From Deltaproteobacteria bacterium (GTDB lineage Bacteria > Desulfobacterota > Desulfomonilia > UBA1062), in assembly GCA_018433085.1 (NCBI GenBank), contig JAHDRW010000039.1, forward strand, positions 1 through 54,129: a stretch of DNA of 54,129 nucleotides. Direction: 5' to 3'. Under the pieces are notes generated by a model, which saw nothing but the letters and a program-made list of their open reading frames with translations, had not been told where the DNA came from and searched no databases. Both the position numbers and the translations under genes were made by a program. Shown here piece after piece: positions 46,648-53,924 of this stretch; positions within the stretch are counted from its first letter, which is position 1; each line of letters starts with the position of its first letter.

Positions 46648-47257
46648 CGATCACCCCATTGTGCGGGAAGGTTTGAAGCAGATTCTTTCGGACACTGAGG
46701 ATATCCTGGTGGTGGATGAGGCGGATTCCGGTCAGGCGGTCCTTGACTGTACCGCAAAGAGCAACTTCGATGTCGTCCTCCTGGACATATCCATGCCCGG
46801 GAGAGACGGTCTGGAGATTCTGCGCGAACTCAAGCAGCTCAAGCCGAGACTCCCGGTGCTCATCCTGAGCATGTACCCGGAGGAGCACTATGCCGTCCGG
46901 GTGCTCAGGGGAGGGGCTTCCGGGTATCTCACCAAGTCGAGCGCCCCCGATGAGCTGATCTCAGCCATCCGCAAGGTGGCCTCAGGGAGGAAGTATATCA
47001 GCTCCACACTGGCAGAGCGGTTGACCTATGAGCTCGACCGGGATGCGAGCAAGCCCCTGCACGAGATACTCTCGGACCGCGAATACCAGGTGATGCACAT
47101 GCTCTCCACCGGCAAGTCGGTGAAGGACATCGCCCTCGAACTGGGCCTGAGCGTCAAGACCGTGAGCACCTACCGGTCGCGGATCCTGGAAAAGATGAAC
47201 ATGAAAAACAATGCGGAGATCGTTTTGTATGCCGTGCAGAACAAGCTGATAGACTAA
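46625..47257 (+). CDS. NarL/FixJ-family response regulator
   Basis: 210 residues: receiver domain with acidic pocket Asp8-Asp9, phosphoacceptor Asp54 (VVLLDISMPG) and Lys in YLTKSS, then a LuxR-type HTH (LSDREYQVMHMLSTGKSVKD, VKTVSTYRSRILEKM). DNA-binding transcription factor acting with the preceding kinase. ATG 46625 has GAGGG six bases upstream; an in-frame ATG seven codons earlier is less good. Targets unknown; inverted repeats just downstream (47317-47350) are possible sites. Confidence 0.94.
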   Translation: MIRVLVVDDHPIVREGLKQILSDTEDILVVDEADSGQAVLDCTAKSNFDVVLLDISMPGRDGLEILRELKQLKPRLPVLILSMYPEEHYAVRVLRGGASGYLTKSSAPDELISAIRKVASGRKYISSTLAERLTYELDRDASKPLHEILSDREYQVMHMLSTGKSVKDIALELGLSVKTVSTYRSRILEKMNMKNNAEIVLYAVQNKLID

Positions 47258-47316
47258 GAGACAAAAAGCCTTCGGTCTTCAGGCCACCCTTCCGTCGCAT
47301 GGATAATGTAGCGAAA

Positions 47317-47350
47317 ACATTCGGATGAATGTACGTAGGCTTAATCCTAC
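47317..47350. repeat. Two adjacent inverted repeats
   Basis: ACATTC-GGAT-GAATGT at 47317-47332 and GTAGG-CTTAAT-CCTAC at 47335-47350, both with perfect arms. They follow the response regulator gene and precede the small RNA candidate; they could be regulator-binding sites. Confidence 0.45.
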
Positions 47351-47387
47351 AATTTAATGAGACTTTTCACCACGCTGCCGATGGAAT

Positions 47388-47416
47388 TTTACCGATTTAC
47401 TGTCATACAATAATAT
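47388..47416 (+). promoter_or_regulatory. Putative promoter of the small RNA candidate
   Basis: TTTACC at 47388-47393, 17 bases, TAATAT at 47411-47416 (four of six matches in each). An overlapping alternative is TTTACT at 47396-47401 with TATAGG at 47419-47424. Either would start transcription at about 47424-47431. Confidence 0.35.
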
Positions 47417-47423
47417 TGTATAG

Positions 47424-47525
47424 GGTTAGCACAACAAGTGTTGTTCTGACCTCCTTTACGCCAGAAGAGGGGACAAGTCCTCTCGTGCTTTGTCCTCACA
47501 CCTAACTTCTTCTGGCTTTTTTTTT
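47424..47525 (+). ncRNA. Candidate small regulatory RNA with anti-Shine-Dalgarno segment
   Basis: About 100 bases. A 5' hairpin (TTAG/CTGA outer arms, one mismatch, ACAAC/GTTGT inner arms, loop AAGT; 47426-47449) is followed by an unpaired ACCTCCTTTAC (47449-47459), of which ACCTCCTTT equals the 3' tail of 16S rRNA. A terminator hairpin with nine T ends it. This layout (hairpin, exposed CU-rich seed, terminator) is that of trans-acting small RNAs that mask ribosome sites. No coding potential is seen. The 5' end is inferred from weak promoter matches, so a transcribed leader of the next gene remains possible. Confidence 0.5.
47460..47525 (+). terminator. Intrinsic terminator with nested hairpin
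   Basis: GCCAGAAGA (47460-47468) pairs perfectly with TCTTCTGGC (47508-47516) and is followed by nine T. The interior can form its own stem (GAGGGGA/TCCTCTC, loop CAAG). Confidence 0.8.
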
Positions 47526-47697
47526 GCCCGCATCACGCACAGCAGTCCAAAAGGCCCCATTCGCTCCTAACGCACTGTATACGTTTGGTTTATTCTTTCC
47601 ATACGAGAAAAAATCTTGACCGCCGCTGCGAGATGGGCAATAAAAACAAGTAGAGGGACATGGGCTCTTCCAAAACGTCCATGCATTGTCGGAAACA

Positions 47698-48465
47698 ATG
47701 AGCGAGCAGACGAACAGCGCAAACCTGCCTGGCCTCTCCCCGCAGATGCAGGAGAACATCCGATCCTTTCTGGAGGATATCCTGACATCTCTTCCGGAAA
47801 AGGTCCTATCCGTGGCCCTGACCGGGAGCTGCATCACCGGCGACTATCTGCCCGGGAAATCCGATGTCAACTCCGTGATCGTGCTCTCGGAAATCATCCC
47901 GAAGGTCCTGGACGCGCTGGCGTCTCTGGGCAGGCGTTACGGAAAAAAGGGCCTGAGCGCTCCATTAATCATGACGCCCGAGTACATCGAAAGATCGCTC
48001 GATGTCTTTCCCGTGGAGTTTCTCGATCTCAAGCTCATCCATTCCACCATCCATGGCAGGGACTTCTTTTCCGACCTTTTCATCAACAAGCCCCTGCTTC
48101 GTCTCCAGTGCGAAAGGGAGCTGAAATCAAAACTCATCCACCTCCATCAGGGCTACATCTCTTCCTCCGGAAAGCACCAGACCCTTAAGCTCCTGATGAT
48201 GGATGCCTATCCGGGATTTTTTCCGCTCTTTCGCGCCATGCTCGCCATCGTGCAGATGAACCGGACCCCTCCCCTGCGCAAGGAGGAGGTTCTCTCCCGC
48301 ATCGAGGCATCCTTCGGGATTTATCTGGGCCCGCTCAGAAAGATCAGGGCACCGGAAGAAAAGGCCCGCTTCGGAACCGGCAGGCAGGCAATCAGAGAAC
48401 TCTTTACCGAGGTATATCAGCTTACGCATGAACTTTCTCTCGCCATGGACCAGATTTCTCGTTAG
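47698..48465 (+). CDS. Nucleotidyltransferase-like protein with altered catalytic motif
   Basis: 255 residues. Residues 43-61 resemble the pol-beta-type nucleotidyltransferase core (GSCITGDYLPGKSDVNSVIV): Gly43-Ser44 and Asp56 are present, but the second carboxylate of DxD is Asn58. The rest is mainly helical, with no other motif I recognise; soluble, no signal peptide. It may be a non-catalytic or substrate-binding relative of MNT/aminoglycoside nucleotidyltransferases. The ribosome site is weak (GGAAACA before ATG 47698). The C-terminus overlaps the TPM-protein gene by 38 bases in another frame, indicating coupled expression. Confidence 0.75.
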   Translation: MSEQTNSANLPGLSPQMQENIRSFLEDILTSLPEKVLSVALTGSCITGDYLPGKSDVNSVIVLSEIIPKVLDALASLGRRYGKKGLSAPLIMTPEYIERSLDVFPVEFLDLKLIHSTIHGRDFFSDLFINKPLLRLQCERELKSKLIHLHQGYISSSGKHQTLKLLMMDAYPGFFPLFRAMLAIVQMNRTPPLRKEEVLSRIEASFGIYLGPLRKIRAPEEKARFGTGRQAIRELFTEVYQLTHELSLAMDQISR

Positions 48466-49216
48466 GTGCTGCGCAATCCTCTTCCTGCTGGCGGCCGCTC
48501 CCGTTTCCGTCCCTGCGGCTACCGGTATGCCGGGGAGCTATGTGGTCGACACCGCAGGGGTGATCGACGAAGGTGCCGAGCGTCTGCTCATCGGCCGCCT
48601 CCAGGAGCTCGAGCAGAAAACCGGAACGCAGATGGTCGTTCTCACCATAGATTCGACCGGTGGCGTTCCCATCGAAGAGTATGCCCTGGGAAAGGCCGAG
48701 GGCTGGAGACTGGGCCAGAAAGGCAGGGACAACGGTCTGCTCTTCGTGGTGGCGATGCAGGACAAGAGATATCGGATAGAGACCGGCTACGGGCTCGAAG
48801 CAGTTCTGCCCGACAGTCTTGCCGGCAGCATCGCCCGGCAGTATCTGGTTCCCCTGTTTGGAGAGGGAAGGTTCTCAGATGGGATATCGGCCACGGTACT
48901 CGTCATCACCGACATCATCGCCCGGTCTCAGGGCGTGACGCTGGATCAGTCGCCTGCTCCTGTTTCTGTACGGGAAATCGGAGATGGCGAAATCCCCCTC
49001 AAGGAGGCCCTGTCCATAGTCCTCTTCCTCCTGATGTTCGGTGCGGGGTTCTCCCGGCTCTATCCGCCCCGCCGCGGACGTTCGGGTAGAACGGGGCGGT
49101 ATTACGCCGGGGGCTTTCCCATGGCCGGCAGCCGCGGATTCGGTGACGGATTCGGGGCCTTCGGCGGCGGGCGGGGAGGCGGTTTCGGCGGCGGGGGCGT
49201 ATCCGGCGGTTGGTAG
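48428..49216 (+). CDS. TPM-domain (YgcG-family) membrane protein
   Basis: 262 residues. Signal peptide (VRCCAILFLLAAAPVSVPA), TPM domain at about 36-165 (YVVDTAGVID, TGTQMVVLTID, RDNGLLFVVAMQDKRYRIETGYGLE), one membrane helix at about 193-210, and a C-terminal Gly/Phe-rich tail ending GGFGGGGVSGGW. TPM proteins occur beside LemA, as here (49470), and are tied to photosystem repair in plants and envelope quality control in bacteria; the molecular activity is unclear. The start lies inside the preceding gene. Confidence 0.9.
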   Translation: MNFLSPWTRFLVRCCAILFLLAAAPVSVPAATGMPGSYVVDTAGVIDEGAERLLIGRLQELEQKTGTQMVVLTIDSTGGVPIEEYALGKAEGWRLGQKGRDNGLLFVVAMQDKRYRIETGYGLEAVLPDSLAGSIARQYLVPLFGEGRFSDGISATVLVITDIIARSQGVTLDQSPAPVSVREIGDGEIPLKEALSIVLFLLMFGAGFSRLYPPRRGRSGRTGRYYAGGFPMAGSRGFGDGFGAFGGGRGGGFGGGGVSGGW

Positions 49217-49469
49217 GCACGCACACGATCTGCAGGTACCGTACCCCTCTCAGTACGCCGCTCATTCGGCACACTGCATGCCGGTGCAGCGCGCTCATTC
49301 TTCGATGAGCCGCCTTTCCCCGCGGCATGATCACGGCGCGCCCTGCCGTGAAAAGGATTGCGCCTTCCGGTTCACGAGGGGTTTGCCGACCGGCGGGGCA
49401 TTGTGGTAAATTCAGGGGACAGATTCACTGAACAACGGTGTGAACACGGAAACATCACAGGGAGGAGCC

Positions 49470-50036
49470 ATGAACGGAAAATTCTGGACAACACTGGGAA
49501 TCATTGCGGGAATTATCCTGATACTCGCTGTCATGACCATATCCCAATACAACCGTCCCATCACCATGAGGGAGGCGGTGCACGCCCAGTGGGCACAGGT
49601 GGAAAACCAGCTCAAGCGCCGCTATGACCTTATCCCCAATCTTGTCGAGAGCGTCAGGGGCTATGCGGCCCAGGAACAGGATATCTTCCTCGGGGTGGCC
49701 CAGGCGCGCAAGGCGTATTTTTCCGCTGAAGGGGTCGACGGCAGGGCCAGGGCCGCAAGCGAGCTGGAAGGCGCCCTTTCACGGCTGCTCCTGCTCCAGG
49801 AGCGCTACCCCGAACTCAAGTCAAACGAGAATTTTCTCAGGCTCCAGGACAGCCTCGAGGGCACGGAAAATCGCATTTCCGTTGAGCGCAAGCGCTATAA
49901 CGATCAGGTGCGGGAGCTGAACACCTATGTGAAGACCTTCCCGGGCGTACTGTTCGCATCGCTTACCGGGGTGGGACCCTCCGCGTACTTCGAGGTGTCA
50001 GAGGCGGAGCAGGAGGCGCCGAAGGTGAAGTTTTAG
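49470..50036 (+). CDS. lemA: LemA family protein
   Basis: 188 residues. One N-terminal membrane anchor (IIAGIILILAVMTISQYN) followed by a long helical domain with the LemA signature QVENQLKRRYDLIPNLVESVRGYAAQE (key residues W-x2-V-x3-L-x2-R-x-DLIPNLV) and NRISVERKRYND near the end. Membrane-anchored with helices exposed; function unknown, usually paired with TPM proteins. ATG 49470 has GGGAGGAG upstream, better than an in-frame GTG ten codons earlier. Convergent with the helicase gene. Confidence 0.93.
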   Translation: MNGKFWTTLGIIAGIILILAVMTISQYNRPITMREAVHAQWAQVENQLKRRYDLIPNLVESVRGYAAQEQDIFLGVAQARKAYFSAEGVDGRARAASELEGALSRLLLLQERYPELKSNENFLRLQDSLEGTENRISVERKRYNDQVRELNTYVKTFPGVLFASLTGVGPSAYFEVSEAEQEAPKVKF

Positions 50037-50049
50037 TATTTGCCGAAAT

Positions 50050-50100
50050 CGCCGGTGAAACCGCGCATTGAAGGGCGGCGGGTGGGTCTTTGCACCGGCG
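50050..50100. repeat. Inverted repeat between convergent lemA and helicase genes
   Basis: CGCCGGTG (50050-50057) and CACCGGCG (50093-50100) are perfect eight-base arms around 35 bases. There is no T-run directly after it, so a termination role is only possible. Confidence 0.35.
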
Positions 50101-50163
50101 GGCGTACGGCTTCCGGTCAGCGGTGCAATTGCCTTTTTTGAAGGCCGCTCTCTTTTTGCGGCG

Positions 50164-52029
50164 CTAGCCGGAAACGAGCTCGGAGAGAAAGCCCGAGGGC
50201 ACCTGAAACACCTCGCGGCCGTAGATGGTACGCTGCCGTGACCAGGAGAGGGTAACCTCCCTGCGGGCTCGGGTGATGCCCACATAAAGCAGGCGGCGTT
50301 CCTCCTCGATCTCGCGGCTGGTGTCCATGGACCTCGCATGGGGAAGCAGGCCCTCTTCCAGACCGAGGATGAACACATGGTCGAACTCCAGGCCCTTTGA
50401 CATGTGAAGGGTCATCACGCTGATGCTCTCCCCTGCGTCCACGTCGACCGCGCTCATCAGGGCCTTTTCTTCCAGATACCGGCCGATATCCCACCAGTCC
50501 TTGGCGCTTGCGATGAGCTCTCTGACGTTGTTCAGCCGGTCCTCCCCGTCCACCTCGGCCTTGAGCGCCGTGTCAAAGCCCGTGGTCTCGACGATCTGAC
50601 TCAGCAGCAGGCCCACGTCTCCCATGCCCACGCGTCCGGCGAGCTCGCGGTACACCCGGCCGAAGCTCTCGATCCCGCGAAGTCCGGAACCCTTGACGAT
50701 CCTGCCCGCGACCGCATCCTCGATGGCATCTACGGCCGGGACGCCCTTTTTCCTGGCAAAGGCCTTGAGCGCGGCCAATGTCTTTTCTCCGACGCCCCGG
50801 GTTGGAACATTGATGATGCGGTCGAGGGCCTCGGTATCCGCCGGGTTGACCAGAATTCTCAGATAAGCCAGGAGATCCTTTACCTCTCTCCTCTCGTAGA
50901 ACCGCATCCCTCCGTAGACCGCATAGGGAACGCGCCTTCGGACAAAGGCCTCTTCAAGGACCCGCGAAAGGGAGTTGACCCGGTAGAACACCCCGATCTT
51001 CCGGGGGTCCACGCCCGAGCGGATGAGGCTTTCGATTGCGATGGCGGTATGGCCGGCCTCTTTCTCATCGTCCATGTACTCGCACACGACAATGTCCTTG
51101 CCCCTGCCCTGCACGGACTTGAGCATCTTGGGCGCCCGGTTCTGGTTGTTGGCAATGAGTGCGGAGGCGGCATCAAGGATCTCCTCGGTGGAGCGGTAAT
51201 TCTGCTCCAGGACGACCACCTCGGCATGGGGGAAGTCATCGCGGAACTTCAGGATATTGTCCACGTTGGCGCCTCTCCAGCCGTAGATAGACTGGTCGTC
51301 GTCGCCCACTACGCAGATATTGGCCTCGTCGCCCACGAGGTTCATGAGAAAGACATACTGGGCCGTGTTCGTGTCCTGGTACTCGTCCACCAGGATATAC
51401 CGGAAGCGGCTACGGTATTTCTGCTTCAGATCCTCGTAGTGGGAGAACAGCACGCAGGGCACATAGAGCAGGTCGGCGAAGTCGACGGCCTTGTTCTCCT
51501 TTTTCCTCTTCTCGTAAAGCTCCAGGATCGGCTCGGGGTTGAAGGGATAGTTCCCCGCCACCTCGGTGAGGTCCTTCATGGTGTCCCGGGAATAATTGGC
51601 GAGCCAGGCAAGGGAGGCGTCCGTGCCCCGTTCGGAATTGATATTGAGCTCTCTGCGGCACTTTCCCATGAGCGAGCGCTGGTCGGCCTCGTCATAGATC
51701 ACGAACGAGGAGGGAAGGCCCATGCGGTGCGCCTCATGCCTGAGGAGCCACGCGCCGAAGGCATGGAAGGTCCCGGCCCAGGGCAGGATGTCGGCCCTTC
51801 CCATGATCGCCTTGAGCCGCTCCTTCATCTCGCCCGCGGCCTTGTTGGTGAAGGTGAGGCACAGGATCTCGCGGGGCGATACCCCCTGGGAGATAAGGTA
51901 GGCCACCCGGTGCACGATGACCCGGGTCTTGCCGGACCCGGCACCGGCAAAGATGAGGATCGGCCCGTTCATGTGCCGGACGGCCCGCTCCTGCTCGGGG
52001 TTGAGCCCGTCGAGTATTTTGTCATTCAT
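50164..52029 (-). CDS. UvrD/PcrA-type superfamily 1 DNA helicase
   Basis: 621 residues. Motif Q and Walker A (LNPEQERAV, AGAGSGKT at 28-35), motif Ia LTFTNKAAGEM, Walker B VDEYQDTN, motif III GDDDQSIYGWRGA, motif IV QNYRS, motif V LHMSKGLEFDHVF and motif VI RLLYVGITRAR are all intact. 3'-5' ATP-dependent helicase for repair or replication restart. It is about 100 residues shorter than typical PcrA and lacks the C-terminal Tudor-like RNA-polymerase-binding tail. ATG 52029 has GAGGG seven bases upstream and overlaps the stop of the U32 gene by eight bases. Confidence 0.95.
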   Translation of the reverse strand: MNDKILDGLNPEQERAVRHMNGPILIFAGAGSGKTRVIVHRVAYLISQGVSPREILCLTFTNKAAGEMKERLKAIMGRADILPWAGTFHAFGAWLLRHEAHRMGLPSSFVIYDEADQRSLMGKCRRELNINSERGTDASLAWLANYSRDTMKDLTEVAGNYPFNPEPILELYEKRKKENKAVDFADLLYVPCVLFSHYEDLKQKYRSRFRYILVDEYQDTNTAQYVFLMNLVGDEANICVVGDDDQSIYGWRGANVDNILKFRDDFPHAEVVVLEQNYRSTEEILDAASALIANNQNRAPKMLKSVQGRGKDIVVCEYMDDEKEAGHTAIAIESLIRSGVDPRKIGVFYRVNSLSRVLEEAFVRRRVPYAVYGGMRFYERREVKDLLAYLRILVNPADTEALDRIINVPTRGVGEKTLAALKAFARKKGVPAVDAIEDAVAGRIVKGSGLRGIESFGRVYRELAGRVGMGDVGLLLSQIVETTGFDTALKAEVDGEDRLNNVRELIASAKDWWDIGRYLEEKALMSAVDVDAGESISVMTLHMSKGLEFDHVFILGLEEGLLPHARSMDTSREIEEERRLLYVGITRARREVTLSWSRQRTIYGREVFQVPSGFLSELVSG

Positions 52030-53302
52030 GTGCTTGCCCTCGTCGTATCGGCATGCATGTCTCTTCCCGCATCTGTACCACCTTGTCGCCCTCACTGTAG
52101 GGCTTTCTGACCAGTTCCCCGGGCAGGGGGGCAAAGCCGGTCTCCATCTCGAAGATCTCGTTGGGCCTGATCCTCTCCTTCCGGCATCCGTCGACCGCCA
52201 TGTCCCGGAAGTCGATCTTCCGGCTGAAGCCCTTCGATGAGAGCCACTCGCCCTCCATACCTTCGATAAGGGGATTGCGCGCCTCGAACACGGTATGCTC
52301 ACCCTTCGTCGCCCTTACCTTTGCCGCCAGGTGGTGGGTATGGTCGTATCCGGCAAAGTCGTAATTGACGCCCCGCTCATCCGGGTTGCCCAGGAAAAAG
52401 CCCGTGAAATATCCGCGGTTGCTGATCATACCCAGTTCCTGCATCCACTCCGGGTTTACGGCAAATCCCTGCGGGTCGTTCAGGTATGCGTCCCTGGCCT
52501 TCCGGTAGGTCTGCACGGCGGTCGCGATGTAAAGGGCGGTGCGTCCCCTGCCCTCGATCTTGAGCCCGTCAACGCCCAGGGCCATGACCCTGTCCATGAC
52601 CGGAATCAGGCACAAGTCCTTGGAGTTGTAGAGAAATGTATATCCATCCCGCTCCTCGACAGGCATATACTCTCCCTGTCTGGACCTCTCCACGAGGGCA
52701 TAGTCCCACCTGCATGGCTGCGTGCACCTGCCCTGGTTCGCATCCCGGCTGCATAGGTAGTTGCTGATCAGACACCTGCCGGAGATGGAGATGCACATGC
52801 TCCCGTGCACAAAGATCTCCAGCTCGACCGGGCTTATCGCCCGCATCCGCGAGATCTCCCCGAAGGAGAGCTCCCGCGCGAGGATCACCCTGCCGACCCC
52901 GAGACCGGCCCATGCCCGGATGGCACGGGAATTCACGGTATTGGCCTGAGTGCTCAGGTGAATCGTCATGTCCGGGGCAATCTCCTTCACCAGGCTCAAC
53001 ACCCCGATGTCCGAGACGATGACGGCATCCACGCCGATTTCCCGGGCATGGTGGATGATTTCGGGCAGACCATCCATTTGGGCGTCGTGGGGATAGGTGT
53101 TAAGCGTGAGGTAAACCCTGACCCCGCGCGCATGCGCATGGGAGACAGCCCATGCAAGCTCGTCCAGAGAGAAGTTCCTCGCCCCGGCCCTCAGGTTCGT
53201 ATCTCCGCGCACCCCGAGGTACACGGCCTCCGCGCCGTAGAGGCACGCGGTCTCCAGGTGTTCCCGGTTTCCTGCAGGAGAGAGAATCTCAGGGGTTTTC
53301 AT
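52022..53302 (-). CDS. U32 peptidase-family protein (tRNA/rRNA hydroxylation type)
   Basis: 426 residues from ATG 53302. TIM-barrel N-terminal half (PEILSPAGNREHLETACLYG, AVYLGV, VYLTLNTY, STQANTVNS), then the U32 signature ELEIFVHGSMCISISGRCLIS with cysteines, and CRWDYAL. E. coli relatives TrhP (YegQ) and RlhA hydroxylate tRNA uridine-34 or 23S rRNA using prephenate, while others were described as collagenases; this length fits the TrhP-like group. No Shine-Dalgarno precedes 53302 or the in-frame ATG at 53323; 53302 gives the family-typical N-terminus. Confidence 0.9.
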   Translation of the reverse strand: MKTPEILSPAGNREHLETACLYGAEAVYLGVRGDTNLRAGARNFSLDELAWAVSHAHARGVRVYLTLNTYPHDAQMDGLPEIIHHAREIGVDAVIVSDIGVLSLVKEIAPDMTIHLSTQANTVNSRAIRAWAGLGVGRVILARELSFGEISRMRAISPVELEIFVHGSMCISISGRCLISNYLCSRDANQGRCTQPCRWDYALVERSRQGEYMPVEERDGYTFLYNSKDLCLIPVMDRVMALGVDGLKIEGRGRTALYIATAVQTYRKARDAYLNDPQGFAVNPEWMQELGMISNRGYFTGFFLGNPDERGVNYDFAGYDHTHHLAAKVRATKGEHTVFEARNPLIEGMEGEWLSSKGFSRKIDFRDMAVDGCRKERIRPNEIFEMETGFAPLPGELVRKPYSEGDKVVQMREETCMPIRRGQAHE

Positions 53303-53602
53303 GACATGGGAGATATAGCGCATGCAGGATGGTTATACAAGGTGGAATAACCGTTAATGATTTAAGCTGCATGCGACTGCGCAGCTTTCGTGTGCCATTG
53401 GATTTCGGCACGTTCCCTGTCCATCAGACCCGCATGCTCCTATTTTGCTTATCTGTCATCTCGGCCGCTCGTCATCTCTCCTCGGTTGAGAAACACGCTC
53501 CATAACCCGCTCTTATCCTTCCCATTCCACGCTCGATTATCTCCCGGCAGACGGCAACATTTCCCTTGACTATCCACTCCCCTGTGTTTAATTAACCCCC
53601 AT
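53303..53602. other. Intergenic region between U32 gene and tRNA-Arg
   Basis: About 300 bases. Only the tRNA promoter near 53566-53593 is supported; nothing else is recognisable. Confidence 0.5.
53566..53593 (+). promoter_or_regulatory. Promoter of tRNA-Arg
   Basis: TTGACT at 53566-53571 with TTTAAT (53587-53592, 15-base spacer) or TTAATT (53588-53593, 16-base spacer). It would start close to the mature 5' end at 53603. Confidence 0.5.
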
Positions 53603-53675
53603 GCCCTCGTAGCTCAGGGGATAGAGCACAGGATTCCTAATCCTGGTGTCGCAGGTTCGATTCCTGCCGGGGGCA
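53603..53675 (+). tRNA. tRNA-Arg, anticodon CCT
   Basis: 73-base cloverleaf. Acceptor GCCCTCG/CGGGGGC (one G-U), D stem GCTC/GAGC, anticodon stem CAGGA/TCCTG with loop TTCCTAA giving anticodon CCT (reads AGG), T arm GCAGG/CCTGC with TTCGATT. CCA is not encoded. Its 3' half is a common integration target for tyrosine recombinases, and an integrase gene follows. Confidence 0.96.
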
Positions 53676-53724
53676 CTTAAAAATCAATATGTTATGACGC
53701 CGCCATCAAAGATAAACTGTCCAT

Positions 53725-53924
53725 GAGTACCGCTTTGAGTACCTTTTGATTTTGCAAAAACAGGGATTCCTTGGAAGGAACCGGGGACTTAATCTCTTTA
53801 GGCGAACTGTATAGTGTTGATTGATCACCAGGATCACCAGCGATGATCAATCAATCATTCTTAGCAAAAATCATAATAGTGAAGATGATCAAGAATGCAT
53901 CTTTTGAGTACCACAATGAGTACC
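53725..53924. repeat. GAGTACC direct-repeat pairs near attachment site
   Basis: GAGTACC occurs at 53725, 53737, 53906 and 53918: two pairs, each with a 12-base period, 181 bases apart, each followed by TTTT and, shortly after, ATTTTGCA. The second pair lies inside the 3' end of the integrase gene. They look like integrase arm-type sites or a duplicated recombinase end. Confidence 0.7.
53817..53854. repeat. Inverted repeat between tRNA-Arg and integrase
   Basis: TTGATTGATCA (53817-53827) and TGATCAATCAA (53844-53854), perfect 11-base arms around 16 bases. No T-run directly follows. It may be a recombinase or excisionase site, or a weak terminator of the integrase transcript. Confidence 0.5.

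Larger units (their letters stand above)
47258..47697. other. Structured intergenic region after the two-component system
   Basis: 440 bases without a protein gene. It contains, in order, two short inverted repeats (47317-47350), an AT-rich promoter-like stretch with IR ATACAAT/ATTGTAT (47405-47421), a candidate small RNA ending in a nine-T terminator (47424-47525), and an unstructured remainder. Confidence 0.6.

Noticed and set aside
53725..53924. GAGTACC repeats as a CRISPR or iteron array
   Set aside because: Only four seven-base copies in two pairs; no replication initiator or cas gene nearby.
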